A program made the position numbers and the translations under genes. From assembly GCA_951394045.1 (NCBI GenBank), contig OX596000.1, positions 558,001 to 622,000 of the forward strand: DNA of 64,000 nt. The letters are read 5' to 3'. Below are positions 21,485 through 30,647 of this stretch, piece by piece; the stretch's first letter is position 1; every line of letters starts with the position of its first letter. The stretch comes from Nitzschia sp. DOCU1 (lineage: Eukaryota; Bacillariophyta; Bacillariophyceae; Bacillariales; Bacillariaceae). The notes under the pieces are model-generated. The model was not told the DNA's origin. It made no database searches and worked only from the letters and a program-made list of their open reading frames with translations.

Positions 21485-22882
21485 CTAGAAGCTTATTGGA
21501 CCTAACCCCGTAGTCAAGAAGTAAGGATGGAATAAGATTTGCGTAATCCTCAAGCGTTTCTTCGGGTCCGTTTGCAGACACTTGGAAATCAAATCTCGCA
21601 GCTTATCATCTTCCACAGCGCTAACGTCGACTTCAAAGCCTGGTGTTCTAAGGATATTGGTAATCGCACTGTCCGATTTGCCCTTCCAGTACGACTGGCC
21701 AACAGCCAATTCATAGAGCAGCATGCCGTAACTCCAGCTGTCATATTCGTAGTCGACCGCGAAATATGGTCCTTCGCCCCTGGCAACCGCTTTGGCAAAC
21801 TCGGGTGGGGTCGCTTCTGGACTATAATCCGTCGGTGGTTCTCCTGCTGGTACCGCCGATTCCAAATCAATGCCCTTGATCCCTTCCATACTTCCTTCTC
21901 CCAACGAATTCGAAACGACGACAAAATTCTCCGCCTTGAGATCTGTCCACACCAGTCCATACGATTGCATTGCCTGAATGCATTGCACCAAGGCCACAGC
22001 TGCTTGTCGCATCGCCTTGCCTTGGAGGCCTTGATTTTTTCGAGCATCGCACAAGGCTCGTAGCGTTCGTTCTCCCGATTCCAGCACCAACGCACCACAA
22101 TTTCTAGCAAATCCAGGGCTGCCCTCGGCGTCGGGCAAAAAGTCGACCTTTCGAACAAAATTGTCGCGATAAAAGAGACCTCCAGTCACCTTGTTGTAAA
22201 CTTGATTTTCACGTTCCAGGCCTTGTACATTGGAAGACAACTTGACTGTCAAACGTGGTCCTGTCGGCAATCCGTCCTTGTCGGCTCGGTAGGCATAGTA
22301 GATTTCTGAACGAACCGATGTGCTTTTCAATTTTTGGCCACTCAAGAGGTATTTGCCACTGCCGATCGTCTTTCCATTGAGATTATATTCTGCCTTTTTG
22401 GCGGTCGACAGCTGAGCGGGTTTCTTAACTGCTGCTTGTGGTGGTGGCGTCTTGATGGCACCCGCCGACGGCGCCTTGACGCCGTTCACAACAGGAGCCG
22501 CACCCGGCGCTGCCCGTCCTAGTCGATATTGGCTCCCTGATTTCGTGGACACAACTATATTGTCTCGCACTTTGGTTGGGTCCATATCCAATGGACTGGT
22601 CGTGATACCGTCACCATCTGGAATACTGGGATGATTTCGGACGATTCCACTGACCGATCCATTTCGTTTCAACACCCACTCGTTGATCAGGGGAATTTGG
22701 GCCTTTAGGGAGGAAATGAGGGACGAGTAGCGGCCAGCGACTGGTGGCAACGGAGCTAGATTTTTGCTGAGAGTGGTGGTTGTCGTTGAATGTGAAGGAA
22801 CCACAAACGCTGAGACATTATCGATGGTGGCATCCCAGCAAAACCAGGATAGAAACAAAAGACGTGCCGCCGATGCCCTCAT
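21485..22882 (-). CDS. Plastid-targeted protein kinase-like protein
   Basis: Single exon, 465 residues, ATG start. An N-terminal signal peptide ends at NVSAFVVP. A Phe directly after the cleavage site (ASAF-type motif) followed by a Ser/Thr-rich transit peptide is the bipartite plastid address of diatoms. A Pro/Ala-rich linker leads to a kinase domain from about residue 165: Gly loop IGSGKYLLSGQ, LTVKL (ATP Lys), catalytic loop LVWTDLKAENF (HRD replaced by WTD, with the catalytic Asp and Lys retained), IDLESA in place of DFG (Asp retained) and TPPEF in place of APE. Lobe helices include YDSWSYGMLLYELAVG and DPKKRLRITQILFHPYF. It probably phosphorylates plastid proteins. The divergent HRD and DFG motifs leave room for weak or altered activity. 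Confidence 0.85.
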   Translation of the reverse strand: MRASAARLLFLSWFCWDATIDNVSAFVVPSHSTTTTTLSKNLAPLPPVAGRYSSLISSLKAQIPLINEWVLKRNGSVSGIVRNHPSIPDGDGITTSPLDMDPTKVRDNIVVSTKSGSQYRLGRAAPGAAPVVNGVKAPSAGAIKTPPPQAAVKKPAQLSTAKKAEYNLNGKTIGSGKYLLSGQKLKSTSVRSEIYYAYRADKDGLPTGPRLTVKLSSNVQGLERENQVYNKVTGGLFYRDNFVRKVDFLPDAEGSPGFARNCGALVLESGERTLRALCDARKNQGLQGKAMRQAAVALVQCIQAMQSYGLVWTDLKAENFVVVSNSLGEGSMEGIKGIDLESAVPAGEPPTDYSPEATPPEFAKAVARGEGPYFAVDYEYDSWSYGMLLYELAVGQSYWKGKSDSAITNILRTPGFEVDVSAVEDDKLRDLISKCLQTDPKKRLRITQILFHPYFLTTGLGPISF

Positions 22883-23428
22883 TGGTCAAAAGATTCCAAA
22901 CAGCAAAACCAGTGGGCAGATTCAGCTAAAGTAGTAGCAGGGGATTTTTGTCGCTTCGATTCGATTCGGCTCTTGAACTGGTAGTCTTCAGCTTGCCAAT
23001 AGCATGGGTCGTCGAATGAGATTCGACTTGCTAATCCAATAGAGAAGAGAAGACGTTTTGGCCGCGACAACGGCGACAAGAGATCGGTGCGATCTTTGCA
23101 CCTTGGTTGGCATTCAAGCGTCATTCAAATTCGTCAGCGCACAGACGTTTTGTGCGAACGATGTGAGCTGACGACGTCACGAGAAGGAGCAGAAGGACAG
23201 ACGTCATTAATGCGATCGAAACCTGGCGTGCGTGCTCTTTTTCGGTGGTCGTCCGGGTCGTCTGTGGACGCTTTTGCTCGATGCATCCTTCGAACAACAT
23301 ACAATCCACGACGGAGCTCTTACTACAGCTAGTGTTTTCTTCTCGGCCGATAGCAATACTATTGATAGTTTGAGGGATGACTATCGGTCATGATCCAATC
23401 CACCGCATAACAATAGTGACCTCCACAA
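22883..23428. other. Intergenic, no gene supported
   Basis: Between the kinase start and the sirtuin stop. Short frames occur on both strands but none is convincing. The left part presumably carries the kinase promoter. No repeat or structured RNA was noticed. Confidence 0.4.
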
Positions 23429-24409
23429 TCATGTCGTCCTAGCCTTTAAGAGCTCCTGGCTCTTGGGCGGCAGTAAATCCATTTGAGCCTTGATGTCGTC
23501 AAGCCACCCCAGTTCGTCGATCAAATCCAAAAATACCGATTCACATTCCCCTTGTGCAAAATAATCTCTACTGGTACCATTCTTGTGGTAGTAGTCAATC
23601 CCAAGGTCCTCGCCAACCGGTTCCGTATTGACCACCACTCGTATCGTTGACTTTGGCACCAAATTCACCAAGCTATTGGCCGGACTTACTACCAACGATG
23701 TTCCAGCTACAATCAACAAATCCAAACTTGGCAAGTCCTCGTGGATTCGTTCAAAAAATTCTTGGGGTAAGGATCGTCCAAACAAGACAGTCTTTGGTTT
23801 TACCAACGCTTGACTGCACTTGGGACATGGGATAGGTGTCGACTTTGTCGGTCCATTTGATGGTTCATAAATATCCTTGATTTGGTTTTGAACCTTGTGA
23901 CAAAATTCTGCCAACTTCATGTCGGCACCACATCCTTCACAAGCTACTTGAGCGATACTCCCATGGACATTGACAATCTTGTCACTCGGAATTTGATCGC
24001 ATTGTCGATCGAGACCATCAATATTTTGTGTATACACACGTGTCAATTTGTTGGTCTTGCAGTGTAAGAGTTCCGCAAATCGATGAGCCACCGTTGCCTT
24101 CCATTGATGTGCCTGAGTGCCCAAAATAAAGGGACGTCGGACTTCAAGATAGGGAAAGGCATTTTGAGAAAAAATGTTCCAAGACACCACATAGGTAGGA
24201 TCGGCAGCCATCCATTGACGATGTTGAGGAGAGGCGGTCAAGAGTTCTGGTCGAAGGGTTGCATACATGCCACCGGGACTGCGAAAGTCGGGAATGCCAC
24301 TGGCCACCGAGACTCCGGCACCCGTCAACAGGGCGATGGATTTGCATTCGGGATGCAAAATCAACTTTGCCAGACTGGCAATGTCCACTGGAGTCGGTAA
24401 CATTTTCAT
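23429..24409 (-). CDS. Sirtuin (Sir2 family NAD-dependent deacylase)
   Basis: The start is placed at ATG 24409 (326 residues). The frame stays open upstream to 24640 but has only a GTG there; that 77-codon extension is rich in Arg and Ser and could be a mitochondrial transit peptide if a start or splice lies upstream. NAD-binding motifs are complete: LLTGAGVSVASGIPDFRSPGG, TQNIDGLD, catalytic His in NVHGS and AGTSLVVSP. The zinc site is C-x2-C (CEGCG) and C-x2-C (CPKCS). The C-terminal NTEPVG segment contacts NAD in relatives. The enzyme removes acyl groups from lysine using NAD. It shares a short divergent promoter with the gene at 24817. Confidence 0.93.
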   Translation of the reverse strand: MKMLPTPVDIASLAKLILHPECKSIALLTGAGVSVASGIPDFRSPGGMYATLRPELLTASPQHRQWMAADPTYVVSWNIFSQNAFPYLEVRRPFILGTQAHQWKATVAHRFAELLHCKTNKLTRVYTQNIDGLDRQCDQIPSDKIVNVHGSIAQVACEGCGADMKLAEFCHKVQNQIKDIYEPSNGPTKSTPIPCPKCSQALVKPKTVLFGRSLPQEFFERIHEDLPSLDLLIVAGTSLVVSPANSLVNLVPKSTIRVVVNTEPVGEDLGIDYYHKNGTSRDYFAQGECESVFLDLIDELGWLDDIKAQMDLLPPKSQELLKARTT

Positions 24410-24816
24410 TTGTAGTGGTTTCCGAGCATATCCAAAGAGCGTTCGGCGTGAAAAGGGGGGTTTGGAGAATAGAAACCGATGGTGGGGTGTGACGACGACG
24501 GCAGCAGCATCATCCCTTCCAAGTTTGAGAATCCAAAACGTCCCAAAAGATTTTTTGCGGGAGTCAGTGAGTCGACTGGTTCGATTAAGCGAAGCACCCG
24601 CCAACGCGCACCTATTGGATTTTGGGGGTGGTGCGCGCACTGAATCCTACTTTGGAATCTTCAGCCATGAAGGTTTGCATATGCCGCTAGAGTGGGAAAG
24701 GTGCGCCCATCTGACGAAGCTTCATTTTCCTTGGGAGTGGTGGCAAAAACGAAGCATCTCACAAAATAATTCCATTGCTCAACCGTCTCGATCGCAACTA
24801 GCAAGATTACTCCACC

Positions 24817-25440
24817 ATGATGAAGGCATTTACGTTGCTTGTTGCCTTATCCTCCTTTGGTTTTCCAGTTGCGGCCTCGGACTGTCTTTCCGTTATTACA
24901 TCGAGCAATGATTGCAGTCTCGATATCTTTGATGGAGAAGGAGGTAACATTGAAGCCATTTGCCAAGAAGATAGAAGCAGTGTCGAACTGGTAGGCAATA
25001 TTACCATCCAAACAGAATTCATGGAACAAGACAACATTACGGCTCTTCCCTGTGTGGTCTACTGGGGTAACTACATGTGTTTGACCGACTATGCCCAAGA
25101 TCTTGGACCTGTGTGTGAAATGTTTGAGAATGCTCTTGGAGAAGAGTGCGGGTCGCCGGGAGTGTACATTTTCAAGAATGACACTACCTTTGACATTCCC
25201 AATAATAAAGCTGTCAGAAAAGCTTTACCAAGTGTGACACTGGAACTCTTGATAGGCGCCCAGGAAGATTGTGATGAGGGATTCATGTCTTCGTGGGTGA
25301 CCTTTTCCATGGTTCCATTGGTAGGGTTGGGATTGTTTGCTCGTTATCAACGACGCCGACGACCCCTATTGAACCTGGAAGGAGGAACGGATAGTTTTGT
25401 GGAAATGAAGGATGTGCAAACCCATGGGCAAATGGCATAA
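24817..25440 (+). CDS. Small secreted/type I membrane protein, unknown
   Basis: 207 residues, tandem ATG start. A signal peptide (MKAFTLLVALSSFGFPVAA) is followed by an acidic luminal domain of about 145 residues with roughly nine cysteines, suggesting disulfides, and N-glycosylation sequons NIT (two) and NDT. A hydrophobic helix (WVTFSMVPLVGLGLFA) and a basic stop-transfer run (RYQRRRR) then lead to a short cytosolic tail. I do not recognise the family. The Cys pattern loosely recalls the secreted protein at 52.5 kb, but alignment would be needed. Confidence 0.75.
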   Translation: MMKAFTLLVALSSFGFPVAASDCLSVITSSNDCSLDIFDGEGGNIEAICQEDRSSVELVGNITIQTEFMEQDNITALPCVVYWGNYMCLTDYAQDLGPVCEMFENALGEECGSPGVYIFKNDTTFDIPNNKAVRKALPSVTLELLIGAQEDCDEGFMSSWVTFSMVPLVGLGLFARYQRRRRPLLNLEGGTDSFVEMKDVQTHGQMA

Positions 25441-25883
25441 AGCTACTAGTTTAAGATAGAAAATTACATATATGTTACACTATAGTGTCGACCACGTCGG
25501 CACAAGTGCATTCTACTAGTACTACTAGGGGGCGTCATTCATCTTGCTAGTAGTAGAAGCTTTCTGTTTCATCTTCCAAGAGATCCGTTGAACACAGCGA
25601 CCGGAACCTGCGACTCAGCTAATGTAGTATAGTCAAAAGAGAAGAACTCGTATCAACTTGTTTGACTATCCTCCCCTCCCACCAGTGACGATGCCTTTTC
25701 CAGTATTTCCAAGAGGGCAAATGACGAGAAAACGTATCTTTTGCGCGCGCGCATGTGCTCTTTATGGTGCACCTACTCTCTCTCTGGTCACCGGATCGAC
25801 AATGTCCCTCAGGCATCCGCATGTTGCAGTCTCATTACAAACACCATTGTGATCCAAGGTTCCATCAACAAGTGTGTCCTACA
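25441..25883. other. Intergenic; promoter of the sulfatase
   Basis: No gene is supported. It contains several CTAGTAGTA-type words. The sulfatase frame is open back to 25755, but only with a TTG before the ATG at 25884. Confidence 0.4.
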
Positions 25884-27908
25884 ATGAACTCTCACCGACA
25901 TAGAAGTAGCGTTACAGCGTGGTTATTGCAACTGACTTTTGGGTTGCTCATCTGTTTGGGTGCAACTGCTGCCGACGTTTCATCGCACCAATCTTCCACG
26001 TCAAATGTCCATCCCAATATTGTCTTTTTGGTAGTCGAATCGACTGATGGACGAACTTGGCAACGTGGATATCAAAACGATGTGATTCCTCTCCCCAACT
26101 TGCGTCGTTTGGAAGATGGAGGTGCGACTTCGTTTTATCGTCATTATTGCAATAGTCCCGTCTGTTGTCCTTCCCGAGCATCGTTTTGGTCGGGTAAATT
26201 TCCACACAAGATTCCACATTTCCAAACACAAAATAACGACACTCATTATCGTGTCGAGGGAGTTTGGAACAATTTTGAAGGTTTGCCTTTGGGGTATTCA
26301 CAAACAATCTTTGATGTCTTGCAGCCACACTATGCTACCTTTTTGTCGGGCAAACAAGATTTTACCACGGGAAGTCATTCAATGAGTGTTCGAATGAATG
26401 CATGGACCATGAATGCCCCGAAACCTTACAATTGGACTAGCTATGAACCATGGGCCGAAGAAAGTTCCACATGTCGTTCCAATGGTACCGTCACACCGGC
26501 ACTTCCCGAAACGCCAGAAGAATCGGAATCGCACAAGGACGATTGGAAAGCCTTGAATGAAACCTTGGATTGGATCCGAAACTATACCCACAACAACAAG
26601 GACGAAAACGACGGCAAGCCCTTTTTTGTCTATCAGGGCATGAATATTGTACATCCACCTTATCATACCAACGACTATTGGCTGGACAAGATTGATCCCT
26701 CCAAAATTACAGTACCCGAGTGGCCCACATTAAACAAAATGCACCCTTGTGATGTCCATCAAAGTATGCTCAAGGGATGTCTTCCCATTTCCGAACAAGA
26801 TTCTCAACACGTGTTGGACGCACAACGTCGCCAACACATTCGACGCATCTACTATGCCATGATTGCCGAATTTGATGCCATGGTGGGACGGTACATGGAT
26901 TTGTTATACGACGAATTGGCGCTGCAAAATACCATTTTGATTGTCACGTCGGATCATGGGGATATGCAAATGGAACATGGTCAATATTACAAAATGAGTC
27001 CCTATCAAGCTTCGAGCAGTGTTCCATTGATTATCTATGATCCAAGGCATCGAAAGCAACAAATCATTGATGCGGTACCGACCCAACATGTGGACTTGTT
27101 TCCAACCATTCTAGAATTGGCAGGAATCTCGGTTCCATCCCATCTTGCATTGGATGGATTTTCGCTAGTGCCATTGTTGGATCAATATTCGTCAGAGGCG
27201 GGAAAAGAAGCGGCACATGGCGGGGTTCTGACAACGCCCCCTGACGATGCATTGGCCCCTCGCACGAGCCGTAGAATCCGTGCTGGTACTACCACGAGCG
27301 ACGAAACGAGCAAGGAGGATGACAAAAATAGTCACGACCGTCCGCCATTTGTTGTCGTCCAGTACCATGGTGACGATTCTCCCATGAGCTGGTTTGCGAT
27401 TGTCCAAGGCTTTCCGTGCATGTCGTCGTCGTCGTCTTCGTCTACAAACGTGTCTGCAACAGATGCACAACGACAAGAGCAGCCTTCGTTCCAGCAGCAA
27501 CAGTGCTTGTACAAACTAGTGATTTGGGGGACGGGTCAACAAGTCGATTCACAACTCTTTGATTTGACCAATGATCCGGATGAAAACATGAATTTGATTC
27601 ATGATGCCGACTACGAGTTGATTGTGGGAGGCTTGCATACAAATCTCGAGACGGTCGTGGACTATCGAGCCGTGGCCCAAAATGTCGCACAATACAATGT
27701 GGACAGTTTTTTGATTTGGAAAGATCAGCATGCTAGCAATTGGAAAGAACTGTTGAATGATACAAGCTTGCGGTGGCATTCGAGTTGGAGCCGGAATCCG
27801 TCTGCTTCCCTGGCTGCCATTGAAGAATGGATCACTCACGGGAAGGATGACCCTGTCCCGATTCAAGGATGCCGGCGAGAGTCAGCGTGGCCGCCGCCGC
27901 CGCAATAG
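25884..27908 (+). CDS. Secreted sulfatase, arylsulfatase K-like
   Basis: Single exon, 674 residues from ATG 25884. A signal peptide (LLQLTFGLLICLGATAA) is followed by a sulfatase domain starting with PNIVFLVVESTDG. The active-site motif is SPVCCPSRASFWSG: Cys in C-x-P-S-R is converted to formylglycine by the sulfatase-activating enzyme. Metal and substrate residues are visible in VTSDHGDMQMEHGQYYK. Many N-x-S/T sequons fit passage through the ER. The C-terminal 200 residues include a Ser-rich insert and the LYKLVIWGTGQQVDSQLFDLTNDPDE block that closes this fold. It hydrolyses sulfate esters, probably on polysaccharide. It is more diverged than the pair at 37.5 and 53.6 kb. Confidence 0.93.
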   Translation: MNSHRHRSSVTAWLLQLTFGLLICLGATAADVSSHQSSTSNVHPNIVFLVVESTDGRTWQRGYQNDVIPLPNLRRLEDGGATSFYRHYCNSPVCCPSRASFWSGKFPHKIPHFQTQNNDTHYRVEGVWNNFEGLPLGYSQTIFDVLQPHYATFLSGKQDFTTGSHSMSVRMNAWTMNAPKPYNWTSYEPWAEESSTCRSNGTVTPALPETPEESESHKDDWKALNETLDWIRNYTHNNKDENDGKPFFVYQGMNIVHPPYHTNDYWLDKIDPSKITVPEWPTLNKMHPCDVHQSMLKGCLPISEQDSQHVLDAQRRQHIRRIYYAMIAEFDAMVGRYMDLLYDELALQNTILIVTSDHGDMQMEHGQYYKMSPYQASSSVPLIIYDPRHRKQQIIDAVPTQHVDLFPTILELAGISVPSHLALDGFSLVPLLDQYSSEAGKEAAHGGVLTTPPDDALAPRTSRRIRAGTTTSDETSKEDDKNSHDRPPFVVVQYHGDDSPMSWFAIVQGFPCMSSSSSSSTNVSATDAQRQEQPSFQQQQCLYKLVIWGTGQQVDSQLFDLTNDPDENMNLIHDADYELIVGGLHTNLETVVDYRAVAQNVAQYNVDSFLIWKDQHASNWKELLNDTSLRWHSSWSRNPSASLAAIEEWITHGKDDPVPIQGCRRESAWPPPPQ

Positions 27909-28254
27909 TAACAAATATCGACCTAGCTCGCGCGGTCAAATGTATTGTATCCATCATTCTTGGACATTGCTTTACACCCATCCCGCGATGGAGGCTCGAC
28001 CCGAGATTCCAAGTGCTTGTGCTGCCGCCTTGTCCGTTGGGTTTAGAGCACAACAAATTGTCGATCGGAGTGATAGTATACTATTTCATTCTCCAAATCG
28101 TACTATATTGGTTTATTGTAGCCAAAGTAGTGAAACAACAGAGCATGCACCGCGAGTCTGAAACGCTGGGCGCGCCATCATAGCAGTAGCTATTCTAGAG
28201 TAGTTCCTACTAGAGAGTCTTTTCAATTTCGACTTGACGTGATGGTTGATGTTC

Positions 28255-28440
28255 GCATCTCCAGCACCTTTCACGCTCTCTCGCCCGCTTGACTTCAAGG
28301 GTCTATCTGTGTTTCGGACTGCACCTGCCCGTACACTTGGGTGATGGTTCGCTGATCGCACAACATGACTGTTGATGCATTTTGGGGTTTCAATTAACGT
28401 TGCGCTATCATGACTTTGTCAAGATTTCGCGTTGGATGCA
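28255..28440 (+). repeat. Dispersed repeat, copy a (uninterrupted)
   Basis: Shares CACCTTTCACGCTCTCTCGCC, AAGGGTCTA, and a long block from CTTGGGTGATGGTTCGCTGAT to ATCATGACTTTGT with a second copy whose halves are at 29966-30247 and 35010-35085. This copy has neither the MITE nor the P element. It therefore shows the pre-insertion sequence, with the target octamer at 28369-28376. Confidence 0.88.
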
Positions 28441-28616
28441 AGGTTTAATACTATGATATACTAGCTAGGTCTCATTTTGAGTGTAGGGCTATTTTCTCGT
28501 GATGTCGATTTTATGACTGCACAAAAACTGTGGCAATTTTCTAGTGTTCCTGGCCGCCCAAAAAGAAGGGAGAAGAAAAAAGGGGAAATCCCAGGCAGGA
28601 GCGCCGAAAGCTGCCT

Positions 28617-29230
28617 GCTATTCTGCAACTAGTACAGTACAGCACTAAACTTCATACCAGGTAGCTATACTACCTAGTAATAGTACCAGCACAGCTCTCC
28701 AGACACCTGGTGTTATAGTAGTAGTAGTAGTAGTAGCAGCAGCAGAAGTAGTAGTGGCTACTAGCTGCTGTGACGAGCTGCTAGTATTCCTCCTATACTA
28801 GTACTAGTAGTAGTACTAGTAGTACTACTCCTACTTGTGCCTACTATGAGTGCCACCGCCCGTGCAGGTAGTAGGATGATGCACTGAAGGCTTCCCAGCT
28901 TTAGGGCGGTCCTCATCGCAGTAGTTAGTACTGCTGAAGTAGCTCCAGTATGCTGCTATTCTACTAGTGCTACAACAACGAGAAGAACTACTAGACTCGG
29001 CTGCCTTTCCAGGTACCTAGCTGTTATGGAGAGAAGATTTGGCGAGAGCATTTCTTTCCGATCATCCAGGTAGCTGCTAAATGGACAGCGTGCACTTTTT
29101 GCTGTTTTAATAGTCGTACTAGTACTAATAGGGGGAGTACTACTACTAGTACTACTACTACTATTAAAGCAGCATTAGCTAGGTGTACCCCATGGTAGCA
29201 CCAGCACTAGTCCTCGTTTGATCATCCATC
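28617..29230. repeat. Low-complexity TAG/CTA/ACTAGT tract
   Basis: Dense in trinucleotide runs (TAGTAGTAG near 28717-28735, then CAGCAGCAG) and palindromic ACTAGT/TACTAGTA words, notably near 28794-28840 and 29118-29165. No frame survives across it. It probably arose by slippage. The many short palindromes could form hairpins. Confidence 0.75.
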
Positions 29231-29616
29231 TATCGTGTCATCTCTGTCCTCATCATCTTGTTGCTGCCGTCGCTCCCGCCAGCACCAGGATGACGAGCAC
29301 CAGCACCAGGACGAGGAGGAGGACCAGCAGCAGCAGGACGAGGATCATGATGACGAGGCCAGCAGGAGCATTCTCATCATCAGCACTACAGTAGTAGTAG
29401 AAGCTAGTAGTAGCAGTATAATAGCTATTATTCCTTGAGCTACTGCTACTTTTCCACCTACTAGTATACAGGGAAGAGTAGCTACGATTCATTCCAAGCA
29501 GCGAAGGGTGACTGACTCAGAAGTAAAAGCTACACTGAGGAACACCCCCGATCCTGACCAGATCGCCCCCGTCCCCTAATCGGCAACCCCAAATTCTAAA
29601 GACGGCTAATAACCTA

Positions 29617-29699
29617 GTTCATTAAGCATTTAGCTGTTTATTTTATAGAGTAAAATCGCCGGTCAGTTTCATTAAGCATTTAGCTGTCTTTATTTTCAG
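29617..29699 (+). repeat. Direct repeat with 50-bp period
   Basis: TTCATTAAGCATTTAGCTGT occurs at about 29618-29637 and again at 29668-29687, each followed by a T-rich TTTATTTT segment. Two copies only; origin unknown. Confidence 0.85.
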
Positions 29700-29771
29700 A
29701 GTTCCCACGCCCGTCCACCCTCATGAAGCACCAGGAACATGAGAGGGTTGCCAAAACTGTTTCGCTTACGA

Positions 29772-29832
29772 GCGAGGCCACGTTTTCCGAAAATGCGCCC
29801 CACGCAATAGCTCGTGTTATCCAAGTGGATTA
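29772..29832. repeat. Degenerate single arm of the 30.0 kb MITE
   Basis: GCGAGGCC, a CGAAAATGCGCC segment and CTCGTGTTATCCAAGTG appear in the same order as in the inverted-repeat arms of the MITE at 30021-30194, with many substitutions. It is an older, partial relative. Confidence 0.6.
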
Positions 29833-29965
29833 CGATTTTTGGGTACAACATACCCAAATTTTGGATGGGGTATGATGACGTAGACTGTTCTGTGTGGCCG
29901 GCTAGCAGAAAATACGATCTCGGTCTCATTTTAGGAATATTACACTATTAGTTGCCAAGTTGTGC

Positions 29966-30247
29966 GCATCAAGCACCTTTCACGCTCTCTCGCCCTCATC
30001 TTGAGAACGTCAAGGGTCTACATAAGCTCTTCCGCAAAGATAAGAAAGACGCGAGGCCTCATTTCCAAAAATCGGGCGCATTCACGATAACTCGTATTGT
30101 ACGCAAAAATAAAAGTACACTCGGATAACACGAGTTATCGCGCGGCGCACGGTTTTTGGAAATGAGGCCTCGCCTTTGCGCGGAAGAGCTTATGTACACT
30201 TTCAAACTTGGGTGATGGTTCGCTGATAGCACAACATGACTGTTCAT
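29966..30247 (+). repeat. Dispersed repeat, copy b, left part (interrupted by MITE and P element)
   Basis: The left half of the second copy of the 28.3 kb repeat. It is broken at the TA dinucleotide at 30019-30020 by a MITE and at 30247 by the P transposon. The rest continues at 35018-35085. Confidence 0.85.
30021..30194. mobile_element. MITE, 174 bp, TA target-site duplication
   Basis: A near-palindromic element with arms of about 75 bp. It begins CATAAGCTCTTCCGC and ends with the reverse complement, and contains GCGAGGCCTCATTTCC on both arms. It is flanked by TA on each side (30019-30020 and 30195-30196) and is absent from the sister repeat at 28.3 kb. TA duplication suggests Tc1/mariner-type mobilisation. 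It has no coding capacity. Confidence 0.82.
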
Positions 30248-30348
30248 CAGGGGTCAATTGTGGGGAACGCTAGAATGGGGTATGCAACTTTTTGGGCTAT
30301 CGGGGAGTTTTAGCACGGAAGGCCAAAATCGATGATCGGTCACGTTGC
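30248..30348 (+). repeat. Left terminal inverted repeat of the P element
   Basis: The outer 14 bp match the right end perfectly; inner blocks match with substitutions and small indels. Confidence 0.88.
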
Positions 30349-30647
30349 GCGCCGGCCACTACGAGATTATCGAGCACTTCTGGAGGCCTATAAAACCCCC
30401 GCGATAGCCATTATCTGGGGAAGGGCAGGATGTGCTGCCAACGGAGTGCTCGTTATTTACACACAAAACGACTTCACATCCCATCCATTTCCCACCAATC
30501 ATGTCACAGGCTTCACCAAGTGCCGCTCCATTTGTAACACCGCTGAAGACCAATGCCGGTCCATGCCTTTGCTCATACAGGAATTGCTCCGATATTTCAC
30601 TCCAACTTGTTTAGTTAGCGCCCAACGACCATCCATGGGTTGGCAGA

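Larger units (their letters stand above)
27909..30247. other. Repeat-rich spacer, no gene supported
   Basis: 2.3 kb without a believable protein. It holds a unique repeat (28255-28440 and its copy at 29966-30247), a long low-complexity tract of TAG/CTA/ACTAGT words (about 28617-29230), a degenerate purine-rich CAG/GAC tract (29258-29400), a 50-bp-spaced direct repeat (29617-29699), a degenerate MITE arm and an intact MITE. These are listed separately. Confidence 0.7.

Noticed and set aside
24410..24640. 77-codon N-terminal extension of the sirtuin
   Set aside because: No ATG, only GTG; a stop lies just upstream and the stretch would use up the divergent promoter. Mentioned as a possible transit peptide but not included in the CDS.
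29235..29438. 67-codon frame rich in Gln, Asp, Glu and Ser
   Set aside because: Reading through a degenerate CAG/GAC/GAG repeat; no start context, no homologous domain, and the opposite strand is equally open.
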